Source: Fasciolopsis buskii
Lineage: Eukaryota; Platyhelminthes; Trematoda; Plagiorchiida; Fasciolidae
NCBI GenBank assembly: GCA_008360955.1
Contig: LUCM01000269.1
Span: 150,256-214,255, forward strand
Direction of reading: 5' to 3'
Length of the DNA stretch: 64,000 bases
Made by a program: the position numbers and the translations under genes. Below the pieces are notes generated by a model. That model searched no databases, was not told where the DNA came from, and worked only from the letters and a program-made list of their open reading frames with translations. Positions 24,865 through 36,615 of this stretch are shown here, piece after piece. Position 1 is the first letter of the stretch. The number at the start of each line of letters is the position of its first letter.

Positions 24865-26210
24865 TTGGGTATGTTTCTCAAAATTCGAGAGTCATGCGTA
24901 AGACTAAATCAAATTAAAACAAACATGCCGCAGTGGAAATCGTAAAACAAAAATTTAATCCCGAGGATGCAGTGTCCGTGCTCTCATGAACACAACCTGC
25001 AACACCATGGGCTAATCCTGAGTTTTGGACTTTAACTCAGAGCTAGATAATCCATCGCGAAACATTCTGGGGCTGAATAAGAGTCGCGCGCTGAGAGTCA
25101 ATCCATGTTTAAACGCATCAAAGGTGCGCATCGTAGGCGCATAATTTGGCTGGAAAGAAATGGTGGGTGTTGTCCAGTGGACGGGTACATCAAAAATCAG
25201 GAGGGTAGTGTGGTAAAGATGAAGGTCCATATGAATGTAGTAACGGGACGGAGAAGAGTCGAAATAACACTGGATATCATCTGAGGTGGATGGAAAATGG
25301 TAATTAACAACATTCAGTAGTCAAAATAATGCTTAAAATGAAACAGCAGGAAACCTTCAAGGTTGCATCAGACAATTTATGGGACGAAAATATATGAAAA
25401 ATTGTGGACAGAGAGACGATTGAACTTACAAAAATGGTCACTGGACTTATGTGGCTGGGAGCGGATTGTCATGTGTGTCGGGAAGTAAACGAGTACGTGT
25501 AGGATTCACAATCAATCCTCAAATACACTTGCCATGAGTGACCTGTGTGTTGTCCTTGTTTAATATTGGAGATTATGGTGTTCTGTGGCGGTACGGGTTT
25601 GGGGGTTTGGGGGTTGCGCGGCATTTCAGTAGTGTTAGCAACTGTTTGGTCAATCGTGATGGCCCATCTGAGATGAGGCACCCGGGGTGGTCATTTACGT
25701 GACTTTGTTCGTCATTAGGGTTATGCGACGAGGTACTGTAGCGTCAGATCCAGATAGCAGCTTCCTAACGAGGATAAACGACCAGCGCAAAGGATGGAAT
25801 GGAGCTTTCGGCGAGGGTTTGCTTTGCATCTGTGACCATTGGCGAGCCTGGAGAGGAGCCGGATTGAGATGGTCAATCTGGAATTTGTTCCAGCTCGATC
25901 TATTTGAGTGGGGCTATCCAAGGCAATTAGCGAGGTGGTTCTGTTTGAACTAAACGGTGCTCGAGAGCCAGATCTGTCTTGGAACGTGATAGCAGTCGTG
26001 AGAAGCTAGCAGATTTAGAGTTGCCCTTAAGAGGACGGAACCGGTAACAGCGCGTTTTTCCGGGATGCGGGAGCGGAAACAAAAAAGAGCGAAATAGTCT
26101 GCCTTGGGTGCCAGCTTGTGGTTATGGCAAATAACGTACCATAGAGAGTAGACCTGCGAAGCATCGTAAACTTTGGTAACTAGACCTGAGCAGTAGTACC
26201 AGTTTTAGGG
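24865..26210 (-). repeat. AT3 repeat, long copy (minus)
   Basis: The 3' end at about 24868-24900 has 'AATAATATT', then 'TTTCTCAAAATTCGAGAGTC' and ATGCG, the AT3 terminal palindrome on the minus strand. The body aligns with 13.9-15.5 kb in reverse complement. Most of the copy is clearly diverged from that locus, but 25297-25840 is almost identical to 14620-15163. At 26040-26130 it also shares blocks with 16430-16520. Confidence 0.7.
25297..25840 (-). repeat. Near-identical inverted copy of 14620-15163
   Basis: Coordinates are related by x + y = 40460 with no indel. The few differences I see are single bases (for example 25420 and 25452). On both sides the alignment to the 14.6-15.2 kb locus continues, but at much lower identity. 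The boundary therefore falls inside homologous sequence rather than at an element end. Confidence 0.85.
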
Positions 26211-26744
26211 GGTATTTGTTGGTTCGCGGTCACCAAGAAGGACATATCAATAGCCGGAAATCCAGTAAGTAGGATAAGATGACATGAGATTAGTGGATTA
26301 CTCAGGCCGAAGCCACTTGAAATCACGGCATGCGACGTGACAATTCATCCAGGAAATAGTATTTTGACAGTTTGATCGACTGACATAGTGTAGCGCTCAA
26401 TGGTTATTCACTTATGTCAATGGTAAAAAAGTACATCCACTAAATGGAGGAGAGGAGCTCAAAGAATGTGTCAACATGGACGTGTAACAAGGTGGGGTAA
26501 CAAACGGTGAAGCCGATATCCAGGAATCCCAGGTGGTGAACGCAGTGGGAGCTCGGTCATGAACTAGAATCCCAAGCCATGTTCGTATGCCGCCTCCACT
26601 TTGATGTTAGTTTGTGTCAGGTTAATTAAGAGCGAGAAAACTTGTAACTTTTCCAGCTGGGGCTTGTAGTTCACCAATTTTGGAAACGACCGCAGGGAAC
26701 TAGGGAGTTTTCTCACAGTTTAAAGTAGGCACTTGTAAAGAATT
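26211..26744. other. No gene recognised
   Basis: Unassigned DNA between an AT3 copy and a LINE tail. No ORF or repeat match supported. Confidence 0.3.
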
Positions 26745-27160
26745 TTGCCTTGATCGATAGTCAAATTGGGAGTATTCTTACCGAGTGGAATTTCGATCCT
26801 TTTTCGCTCCAACGCATAAGAGTCAACCTGGTACTCTTTAACAATATTAGTACAGGGGACAGGTGAGTCCATGCACCTCGTGTTAGAAACCAACTCCCAT
26901 ACTCTCCGAAATGCCGATTCAACTATAACCCTCCCAGTTCCAAAGTCATCCGTTAGAGCCAACTTCTTTATTGATAGATATTCGTCATTATGGAACAAAC
27001 TCCCTCAACATTTGCGCGTTTTGTCACTATTATCCACTGCATTTAAAAACAAAGTACGTAGAGTAGTTACTGTACCTTTTCCGGTTAATCTATGCCACCC
27101 ATGCCCACCTGAGGATCGAGTGTATGAAACTGGATTGGGCCTCTGAAAATCGCATTGATG
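26745..27160 (+). pseudogene. CR1/Jockey-like LINE, C-terminal fragment (plus)
   Basis: Translated in two frames, it gives 'TEWNFDPFSLQRIRVNLVLF' (the 'LxxxxLWLRRxKxNLxFL' block), then 'SHTLRNADS', 'SSVRANFFIDRYSSLWNKL' and 'STAFKNKV'. These match the C-terminal region of the LINE at 12.6-12.9 kb and the general block of the minus-strand LINE at 32.6 kb. Nothing of the RT core is present, so this is a strongly 5'-truncated copy. Its 3' end is near 27160-27200. Confidence 0.75.
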
Positions 27161-27499
27161 TCACCTTTTTGTTCATTACGGATAGGAAAGTAAATCTCCC
27201 TACTCATGTCATTAGGAAACAACCTAGCTTCTTTCTGTTCAAACGGAGCTGCATAACCAGCGCATGCTGCTTATTTACATGCAATTTCATGTCGGATGCA
27301 CCTCACCGTTCCTATGCCGGCAAAACCGGCACCTATCACTCGGTAGTCTGACTTTATATCCAAAAACCTTGTCGTTCTAACTCCATATAGGGTTGATCTC
27401 CCATAGCTCTCTCACCTCTCACCTAACTCCATTACCGTCGCCAAAACGATGTGGCAATCATAACCGGCCACAGTCTTCTAAAAAAACATTCACCATCCT

Positions 27500-28565
27500 C
27501 CTCACCGTTACATTTAATCATTTCTTCTCTCCAAGCAAATGACACTGGCCCGAAGAAATCACCTTGTTTCTGACGAACCCAATCAGTACCCTCCAGACGA
27601 AATAAGGTCAACATCTTGCATTTATCCTTTCTCACTTCCCCTGGATATCTCCCTCAGTTTCAGAAAATACAGATCTTTAACGATCTTCAAGAACAGAGTG
27701 CCACGTGGCATCTAGTCTTCCCATAGTGGCCGTTTCCATCTACCATACCTGCTGGCTCCGACCATTTCTAGTTTTTGAAAGGCGCGGCCTCATAGAATGT
27801 AAAGTACTCCATGATTTTCACGCTGAATTTGGTCAACCCCTAGTGCATCTATCTTTGCAGCTCGATCATCATTATTATCAGCAGTAGTAGTTCCCTGTCC
27901 GTCTCACCAAATACCGGTTCATTCTCCTTACTCATGGCGTAGATGTTCCTACCAAATACCGGCACATTCTCATTAATCATAGCATAGACGACCCACACTA
28001 GATTAGCCAGCCCATCTATTTAAAAAATATATATAAACGAAAAACCGAATTTCTCAGCCATCCATACATTTTGCGTTGCACTGTGCGTTCCAGTAACTTC
28101 CTCCTCTGAGTTGCTCGTAAGATTGATCGATTCTTAATCCGCAGGTGGCAGCTAGGCCAGACCGCTGTGCGTCTTTTTTCTCTCTTCCAGGCCGAATATT
28201 TCTGATGGATGAAAAAAGTCGCCCCATGAACTAGAGATAATCCGATCCCGAAAATACGCTGTCTACCCCACACTACCACATTTGAATTCCTTTTTAGACA
28301 CAACGAGTACACCGGCGTTAACACAATAGTGCAGGGTACGGTCATATCCATCAATTTGACAGGCGCACATCGAGCGGGCAGCTCGGATGCAGCAATGTGC
28401 GGGTGCAGATAGGTTGGCAGATAACACCCGCGTTCAGACTCAAACGGAGATTTAAAGGTTGGGGGGCCAGCCCACGGTCAGCAGTGTTGTGGTAAACAGC
28501 ACTCTAGCTCCCACGTTCACGCGCAAAAGATTGAACTCGCTTTCTCTTGCTCCTTCCCAAAATTC
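27500..28565 (-). repeat. RepB interspersed repeat, copy 2 (minus)
   Basis: Reverse-complement partner of the copy at 21440-22540, with the same two-unit 45-bp tandem at about 27900-27990. It is directly followed by the left boundary region of the second 2-kb block. The ORFs inside (28016-28354 minus, 27432-27635 minus) are not shared intact with copy 1, so they are probably not genes. Confidence 0.75.
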
Positions 28566-28606
28566 TGCCGCCAAAACCAGGCGGTACTTTGAAACACAGT
28601 ATTCAA

Positions 28607-30570
28607 AGTTCACAAAAAATGTCTCTGTCGGGTCAGATTAGGCTTAGCAACCAAACCATATTCGGGCTGCGAAGGAATGGGCCCCCTTCTACAATGAATA
28701 GGTATGCCATCAGCCCAGATCTGACCCTGCGAAATGGGGAACCCCACACTGCCCTTGTTTGATACATAGGCATCTAGCTGCCTTGTTGGGCGGTCTGGGG
28801 ACGTAGCGCATCGGACTGCCAACTTATGCTTCACCACCCACCCCTCTATTTTTCAACATACCCCTGTTCCCCCAACCGCACACCTGGTACGTATGCTGAC
28901 GTCTAGAACAATTACCGTCGTTCTTTCTTAATTATTTATGCAAGCTTACTGAAACTACTGTGTGGTACAAGTTGCTATCGTCCTGTTCAAACACAAATTA
29001 CCGACCCCAATATTCTTATCCTTCTCCCTTCTCTTCTTTCTATGACTTCTCGTGGCAAATCCTGTCCTAGCATCCAGCCCACGCTGCCATCTGCAACCCA
29101 TTCAGTTGTGCTCTTTCCTGGCAATTGGAAGTGGTAAGATAATTTGCAGTGGATCACATGCACATGATCCACCGCCAATAGCTGATCATGATCAGTTATA
29201 ACTGATTCCCTGTAGCATGTACATCAGGCCCGCAGACCAGAAGAGCACCACAAACAGAACAAATAGTGACTTTATCCCCTAACCATTGCGCTGGCTGTCC
29301 TATCAGACCACTGCAATCTGCAACTGCGAAGATGTCGGAATATGAAAGAGAAACGGGTTTAAAATAAGTACCATGAAGCCCAGGACTGACCGAGCCATAT
29401 GCTCTATAGGGAGAAAGCAGCCGTTGTTTGTCGCACACGTCCCGTCAACGGAAACTACCCCTTGCGCGCTTCACGACGGTTGTCTGGTCCCTGTAACCTT
29501 CCTAAGAAACTGACTGTTATCACTGTTCCCATTTTGTTTACTCACCTTAACACCAGCTGGAACAAATTTCAGGTTGCCCTCTCTCCCCCGCTCTCCTCCA
29601 AGCTCGCCAATGGTCACATATGCAAAGCAAACCCTCGCCGAAAGCTCCATTCCATCCTTTGCGCTGGTCGTTTATCCTCGTTAGGAAGCTGCTATCTGGA
29701 TCTGACGCTGCAGTACCTCGTCGCATAACCCTAATGACGAACAAAGTCACGTAAATGACCACCCCGGGTGCCTCATCTCAGATGGGCCATCACGATTGAC
29801 CAAACAGTTGCTAACACTACTGAAATGCCGCGCAACCCCCAAACCCCCAAACCCGTACCGCCACAGAACACCATAATCTCCAATATTAAACAAGGACAAC
29901 ACACAGGTCACTCATGGCAAGTGTATTTGAGGATTGATTGTGAATCCTACACGTACTCGTTTACTTCCCGACACACATGACAATCCGCTCCCAGCCGCAT
30001 AAGTCCAGTGACCATTTTTGTAAGTTCGATCGTCTCTCTGTCCACAATTTTTCATATATTTTCGTCCCATAAATTGTCTGATGCAACCTTGAAGGTTTCC
30101 TGCTGTTTCATTTTAAGCATTATTTTGACTACTGAATGTTGTTAATTACCATTCTCAACCCACCCCGTTTGATATCCACCTTCGGTTTGAATCATCTTCA
30201 TCCCGATATCACACCCATATTGAGGAACCCGCTCAGATGACGACGCCCACCGTTGCTTTCTAGCCACATTTTGCGCCTGCGATGCTCGCCTTTGATGTGT
30301 TTATACATGGATTGACACTCAATGCGCGATTCACATTCAGCGAAGGATTATGTAGCATTGAGTTAAAAGCTCGAAAACTCATTTTTAGCTCATGACATTG
30401 GTGGTTATGTTCATGAGAGCACAAACAAACTGAATGTTCACGACTGAATTTTTGTTTCCCGTGCGTCCACTTTGTGTAAATTTGAATTTGCCTTGCGGAT
30501 GTCTCTCGGAATTCCTGAGGTATACATATTTTTATTATTATTATAGTTCTACCCGGAATATATGTAATTT
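28607..30570 (+). repeat. AT3 non-coding repeat, long copy 2 (plus)
   Basis: Same element as 13.6-15.56 kb, with the ATT tail at about 30530-30545. From 28607 to 28646 it is diverged from the other copy. From 28647 it is nearly identical. The 5' part equivalent to 13260-13600 is missing and RepB lies there instead. Confidence 0.75.
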
Positions 30571-30705
30571 TGGATTGCCCAGAAGACACGATCTGAATCT
30601 GGAAAGGAATGCACATTGTACGGTATGCAAGACAAGAATCAAAACTAGATAATTTGTTCCCAAGATTATATCGATTTTTCTGAAACTCTCATTGAGCAGC
30701 GGACT
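28647..30705 (+). repeat. 2.06-kb near-identical direct duplicate, copy 2
   Basis: Partner of 13658-15716 (offset 14989). It ends at the same relative base as copy 1, about 150 bp beyond the ATT tail. The duplicated unit is therefore not simply the AT3 element but includes 3' flanking DNA. After 30705 the sequence is unrelated to that after 15716. Confidence 0.92.
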
Positions 30706-30764
30706 GGAATTCCTTTTTATTATTACTATCGGCATCTTATATAAACTGGCGTTCGCCATACGTC

Positions 30765-31650
30765 TTGGCATTTGGAAACAGCCGAGCATCGTCCTTTTCC
30801 ATCAAACTCTATTCTAGTCTGCGGAATATGGAAATCGACCGAAGCTCTTGGTACACTTCTCCACACGAGTCCACCAGACGTTGCCTCATTCCGGTTCTCC
30901 TTCTTCTTTTCCAAACCAACCTTCATATCTGGATTAAGCTGAAATTCATGAACTCTAAGTTGCCCAAAACGAACCTCATATACTGGCCTTACAATTGCAC
31001 AATTCCCATCCCGCTTCCTTTCTCAACGGATTGTGCTTTCAGATATTTTGCGTTTTCTACTGCCTCGTATGATATTCAGTCTGCTTTTGTCTCATCCTCA
31101 TTTTGTTATCACATCAATATTGATCCTCATCTCCACCGTATAACCACTTTGATTTTCGAGGATCCCGGCCGACTAGCGGCGACATCCATTGCCTTTCAGC
31201 CACATTTTGCCCTCGCGATGCGCAACTTTGATGCATTCAACCATGGTGTTACTCGCAGTGCAGGACTGGAAATCAGTCACAAAAACATTTCTGCAAATCA
31301 TCATATAGCTTTGGTTTAAAACTCAAAACCTCGTGCCCAGCAGATTCTATTGCCTACTGTGATCTTGTGAACGAAAACACTTTGCATTTCATGTTTGGTT
31401 GCTGTTTTCTGTGTTTGCACTGCACCTTCCCTGCACAGTTTTGATCTTGCCTTGCGCATGACCCTCGTATGTCAAAAATATATACAAACTAACAAACCTT
31501 TCAAATTATTCAACCTTGCTTTCACCCCTTTCCGTTTGGATTTAGACTATTCGAAATTCCTGTGCATCATCCTTGTAACAACTTTGGTTTTGCTTTGCGC
31601 ATACCTCTCGAAATTCGAGAAATATACAACATTATCATTATTATTATAAA
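30765..31650 (+). repeat. AT3 repeat copy (plus), two consecutive tails
   Basis: Aligns with the reverse complement of 20.6-21.37 kb. Two AT3 3' ends follow each other. At 31450-31490 there is 'CTTGCGCATGACCCTCGTA', then TGTC and a short A/T tail. At 31570-31650 there is a perfect palindrome TCTCGAAATTCGAGA (31606-31620), then 'AATATACAACATTATCATTA' and more ATT units. A 184-codon ORF at 30765-31319 plus runs through the repeat, but the homologous copy at 20.6-21.4 kb does not keep it as a protein. Confidence 0.72.
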
Positions 31651-31679
31651 GTTTCAAATGATCAAGGTCGGCTGGACGA

Positions 31680-32270
31680 CAACTATACAAAGTACTTCTC
31701 GGGGTACGTGTCCACCCACACCGTCCAACGCAGTGGCCAAACGCTTATCTACCGACCAAGGGCGGTGTGGGGTTTCTCCATTCTCAGGGTCAGGTCTTGG
31801 CTGATGGCGTACATATCCATTGTAGAAGGAGGCTCACTCCTTCGCAGCCCGAGTGTGCTTTGGTTGCTGGGGTCAACTTGCTCCAGCAGAGACCTTTTCT
31901 TTTTTTCTAACAGGGGAATGGTTGAACCCATATAGGTTCTTTCCATAGCTCCTCCGCCTGACCTTAATTTTCGGCGTTATTTTTTTCGCAACTGCTGGTG
32001 GTGGTCTGTTTTCCCCACGTTTGGAGATGCTGAAGCAAACCTGTTGCAGTCATTTGGGTTTCCGCATGGACTAAAGAAACAAAACTGCAGATAAGCAAGC
32101 ACACGGAGGATAATGGTTTAGGCCACAAAACACAGACCTGTACGTAGGGCTCCGTCATCGTCAGCACCTTGTCTTGCTTTCATTAACGAGTGCTGCTGGA
32201 AACTTACTAATGTGGACTTGTGTGTTGCGAATCACATCTTCGGTGTTGTCCGTATTACGCTGGTGTACTA
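31680..32270 (-). repeat. AT3 repeat, 5' segment (minus)
   Basis: The reverse complement aligns with 13260-13850. Shared blocks are 'CACAGACCTGTACGTA', 'TCCTCCGCCTGAC', 'CTGC.GG.GGTGGT.TGTT' and 'GTGTGGGGTT.CCCATT.T.AGGGTC'. It abuts the plus-strand AT3 tail at 31650 tail-to-tail. Confidence 0.7.
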
Positions 32271-32513
32271 GTTTCTCCAGAGCCCTCAGATTGAGTATTA
32301 TGGAAAGCAGAGGGGTGGGATGTGTATTTACAACTCGATTGCTGGCTCAAGGGCACGCTCTTCTGAGGTAGGGGTGTAAGTCAATTGAAGGATCTGGGTG
32401 ACATTTAGGGAAGCACTCAAGGCAGCCTTGAAACTGTATTGGTTCTGTATGCAACGAATTCTAATGGGAAGTTTGTTCCAGTTTGGCATAAACAACAACA
32501 AAGTAATGCGACC

Positions 32514-32807
32514 TTAGAGAGAATTTGGCGATTTCTGTATGGATGGTTTAGGACCTATGACGGGAAGGGTAAGGCTAGCAGAGGAGAATATAGGTGGGTC
32601 GGTGGAGATGGAGCGTCTATTCACCAGGTTATGCAGAAAAGCCAGGTTAATTTTCAGTCGCCGTAGCCAAAGTGGCTTAGGTTTGAGGGCTAGACAGCGT
32701 TCCTTGTAATTCAGAGTCGTCGACCAACCTATCACTTGCTTAGTGAAGCGTCTCTGAATACTTTCAATGGAGATCCTATCCGACTTTGACATGCTGGAGT
32801 ATATCAA
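32514..32807 (-). pseudogene. LINE C-terminal region
   Basis: Contains 'RISIESIQRRFTKQVIGW', 'LNYKERCLALKPKPLWLRR' and 'KINLAFLHNLVN', the conserved post-RT block of CR1-like LINEs (VQRRFTK..., L..LxLxxLxLRR...). The preceding 'YS...LY' part lies upstream across a frame break. Confidence 0.8.
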
Positions 32808-33073
32808 ATTGCTATACTCAAGGAGTGGTCGAACGTGTTTTATAAATGCTGTCGGATAGTTTCATTGTGCGAAAAATCAGACTTACGTTTCTCCTAGCTT
32901 TAGCAGACTGGATAACTATGTGCCCTAAAAAATTTAGGGAGGCTGAGTATTTGAGACCAAAGTCACAGGTTGTGGGTTTACATGCAATAGGAGATCCACG
33001 TAGCTAAAGTGAGTCTTTAGGTAGTATACAGCTGTGCGATTATTTTGCTCTTATTGGTGGAGAAGCTCAACAT

Positions 33074-34044
33074 CTAGAAGGTACACCAGTCGTCTAAGGC
33101 AGACAAATCGGCACAAATTTCTCTAACCGCAGTACTAACTTTATTTGACTTAGGAGGGTAAACTATTTTTATATTATCAGCACACAGGAAAGGGACGCCG
33201 TGAGATATTGAATTTAGTGCATCATTGATGTAAATAAAGAATGGCAGGGGACCAAGTACGCTGCCCTGTATGACGACACTAGCAACAGGTCTGGGATTAG
33301 AGGTAATGCCGTCAATGAAACCCACCTGTTATCTTTGGTTTAGGTAAGACGAGAGCCAGGATAGAAGTGGATCGGTGATTCCAAAGCAGCTTACTTCGGA
33401 TAAAAGGTGCGGATGAGGGACGCGGTCAAAGGCCTTAGACTAATCGAGGTAGATGACTACCAAAGCCATATCCCCGTTTGCTAGTTTGGTTAGAAGGTTA
33501 GGTGAATCAGATTGACAGGTGCAGCAACAACAGGATTAGAGAAACCCGTGCTGTTTTGGACTAAGGAGGTTGGAGGCTAAAATGTGGTCCACGATGGATC
33601 GTTTTACCACCTTCTCCATAACGCTGGAGATAACAGGCATATGGTTGATGGGACGGTAATTAGACATATCATGCAGTGGCCCCTTCTTATAGATACAGGT
33701 TATTGCAAAGTGCTTCCGGTTGACCGGAACTGCACCAGAGTTAATTGAAAGTGTGAAGCGGATGAGCAGTAGCAAAGGTAGGATAGGGCCGCAACTAAGA
33801 GCGGCTGATGGAGGGATGCAATCAGGGCCTTGGAGGGTTTCCGGTTCGAAAACTGCTGAATGTCGTGCAGTACTCTTAACTTCAAAAGCACAGTAGACAT
33901 GGCGTAGTTATTCCTATTCTTCAGTTCGGGCGGGTCGATGATTGTAGCTAGGGCCAATGAGGAGGCGAAATACTGATTGAACGCCTCAGTTATGTATTTT
34001 GGGGTTGTCGCAGATTCACCATTAGACAAAACTAGGAAGTTCAC
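33074..34044 (-). pseudogene. LINE reverse transcriptase (broken)
   Basis: Spread over three frames. 34044-33700 carries the pre-RT region ('EAFNQYFASS', 'KPSKALIASLHQPLL'). 33775-33536 has 'NRKHFAITCIYKKG', 'NYRPINHMPV' and 'LLSPKQHGF'. Motif A near 33460 reads 'YLD', a stop, then 'SKAFDRVPH'. 33325-33074 has 'VIQGSVLGPLPFFIYIND' and the catalytic box 'CADNIKI'. The normal F/Y-A-D-D has become C-A-D-N, losing the second aspartate. The enzyme is dead. Confidence 0.88.
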
Positions 34045-34367
34045 TGATGGTTAGCGATCACGGGATCTTAATTCACTCAGTTTTAAAAGTATTATGGGGT
34101 GATTTTTACTCCTTGGTGCCCTAGCTTCTTCTTTTCGAAGGGGAAATTCATTTGGGCGAGAGATAGTGTCAGGCGGATGGTGCAAAAGAACAAACTTGGA
34201 AAAGTCATGTGTCAAGGAAAAGTGTCGTTGCAACTTAGCATATTTGACTTTCAGGGAGGCAAGTTGTGAAGTCTCTTTTCTGTTCATTCATTCTATAATG
34301 GTCAGTTTCCAGATGCGGCTGGCCATGTTGCGATAAAATTCATCTGCAACCATTTGTGGGTCAGTCG

Positions 34368-35150
34368 CTAGGAAAAAGCTTCCCAGTCAAGATGGCGTAC
34401 TAGAGAGAGGAATGTGCTGCCAGTTAAAATAGGGTGGACCAGTTGCGTCAATAGGACGGTTAGGGAGGGGGCATGGACATGGATTCTACCGTGAACTACC
34501 CTGTGGCCGCTCCCTGGAAATTTATTTCCGACATGAACTAAGATGTGGTGATCAGTATGTGTAAAGATGAGATCTAATATATTATTATTTCTGGTGGGTG
34601 ACGCTGCGTGCTGTACCCAACCCCCAGGATGTGGATGGGAGACGATCGATGTTAGGCTTGGTGGAGCCATAATCGTGGACCAGGGTACGCCGGGGAGATT
34701 GAAGTGTACGGCAATGGTTTTCGATGCTAACGGAAGGGATGCAAGGCAGTCAAATGCGTCCGCTAAGAGGGGGAGCCCACTTTCAGTGTGAGCTGGGGGG
34801 CGATAGATACAGTCAGTATGGAAAACCCAGGACGGCACCTTGATAGTGAGCCATACCAATTCTTGAATCAGCTCGAGTGTAGGATGCGTAAGAACGAAGA
34901 CCGATAGGCCCTGCCTAACATAAATAAGGCAACCGCCCCATGGCGGTCGTTTCTATTACCTCTAAAGGATTGGTATCCCGCGAGAGAAGTCGCACTATTA
35001 GGTGTATCCTCGGTAAGACAAGACTCAGCGATGATTATATCCAGGTTGGAACACGCAGAAAAACCTTCTGAGTGAGTGATTTTATTTAGGACTGAACGAC
35101 AGTTAATTAGCAGGAAAGAGAAGGGTATGTTGCCGTCTAGGTGGGGCGAG
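34368..35150 (-). pseudogene. LINE endonuclease (broken)
   Basis: The first half (frame of the ORF 35491-34868) has 'LINCRSVLNKI', 'DIIIAESCLTEDT' (the catalytic-Glu block, T-E changed to A-E) and 'YQSFRGNRNDRHGAVALF'. After a frameshift near 34865, the second half (34859-34368) has 'DCIYRPPAHTE', 'IAVHFNLPGVPW' and 'NNNILDLIFTHTDHH'. It ends with 'FPGSGHRVV', where S-D-H is changed to S-G-H. The G-D-F-N metal site reads V-H-F-N. Two active-site positions are therefore lost. Confidence 0.87.
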
Positions 35151-35310
35151 TGGTGGGGTTGCAAAGGCAGAGAGACGGTGCGTTGAGAGTTAATTGTAAT
35201 TGCAATAGTTGGATAAGCATATGAAATTAGTTCTATTTTAATGGGCGTTGAATGAAATACGACAGAAGAAGGTGGAGGTGAGGAAGAACTAGGGCATAAA
35301 GCGTTTTCCA

Positions 35311-36615
35311 TTATGCTACCATGGGGGTAACTCGAAGTACTGGGGGGATCCGTGTGGAGGGAGGCAGAAAGGGAGTGAGTTTGGGTAAGAAAAAATAGGT
35401 GGCAGTGGTGGTTTCGGAGGGGGTGGGGGAAGAGGGACTTTTCTGGCTGGGTAGGTGTGGCCGAAAAAGAGACATTAGTAGAATGGGGCACGGTCCTTGT
35501 GTTTGGGTCGAGGCACTGGTAAGCGGAGGTTGGTGGTAGTGCCGATATGACGGTGAAGGTATGCTTAATGGAGACCAGAGACAGCTGCCCTGGGAAATCT
35601 GACGCAACAGCGAAGGACTTTGGCTAGGTCTTTTAAATCTACGGTGCGAGTCTGCGGTTTTCTTCCGGCCCGGAAATTTTCTCGGCAGCGACCTTTCGGT
35701 CCCCGTGAAACAAACGGCGGGCAATAGAAAGTCAGCACGGTTGCAGCCAAACAGTTGAGGCATCGGGATGATGGGGCTAACAACGGGATGGAATAGGGTG
35801 GGGTCGGAGTAATTTGGTCGCTGGGCCAATAACGCCGGCGTTGTTCCACTGGGGAGTAATGTGATGCTTGCTGATGATGTAAGCGCAGGCTTACCATTAG
35901 TAGCTTTTGTTTTAGGGACCTGGATGGGGCAGGGCGAGTTTTGGTTGGTGCTAGACATTTTCGCTTCGCGGGGAGAAGAGAAGTTATTGAGGCTCACGGA
36001 TAAAGCCGTAGGTGAGGGGTTTATGTGCGGGCCTTTTCGGGATGGCCGTGTCAAAGGAGACGGTAATGAGCTGCATAAGTCAACACTTTCCTGTGGCTGC
36101 GGTGGGGCCACAACGACCGGTTTAGGTACCAAGCTCCTAGCTATGCTGGGTAGCTTGGAGGAATTTTTATTTGGTGGAACCGTTTTTGAGTTCCCGCTTG
36201 CATGCAGACTGAGGGCCTCCCTTTGAATAGGGGTTTTATCAGGGGTAGTTTTTATGGACCTGAACGGGGTAGTTGAGGCTATCTTGGCTTCACTCCTCAA
36301 AAACCGCTCGGCAGCAGCGAGGCTAAGGAACTGGAACAATACTGAACATGATTTGCTCAACATTTGTTTACTTAGTCTTAACCATTGGCAGGGGTGTCCT
36401 GTCATATTGCAAGCAGAGAGGACAGTGTTTTTGAACGAGTCTAGTGGAATGTGGTCAGGGACATTGTAAACCGCAGTATTAGACGATCTTAGGTTTTGCT
36501 GTTGAATTTCTGAGGACATTGAGTCGATAGCTCGACAGACACTAGCGAGATGTTCGCGTAGTGGGTTTTCGGGCGTCTTCGGCAGATAACTTAGAGGAAG
36601 CAGCTTTGTTATCAC
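35311..36615 (-). pseudogene. LINE ORF1-like Ser/Pro/Thr-rich protein region
   Basis: A 434-codon open frame, the longest in the window, directly upstream of the endonuclease. Residues about 40-115 ('NTAVYNVPDHI', 'PCQWLRLSKQM', 'CSVLFQFLSLAAAERFL') look like the RRM-like N-terminal part of a CR1-type ORF1. The rest is very rich in Pro, Ser and Thr. The C-terminal part overlaps the next frame (35491 onward), which leads into the endonuclease. In an intact element this would be an RNA-binding chaperone or N-terminal extension. That it is still open while the enzymes are broken may be chance. Confidence 0.6.

Noticed and set aside
30765..31319. 184-codon plus-strand ORF as a possible gene.
   Set aside because: It lies wholly within an AT3 repeat copy whose homologue at 20.6-21.4 kb does not preserve the frame.
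35861..36226. 121-codon plus-strand ORF.
   Set aside because: It is antisense to the Pro/Ser-rich ORF1-like region of the minus-strand LINE. Gly/Val-rich shadows of Pro/Thr/Ser-rich frames are expected.
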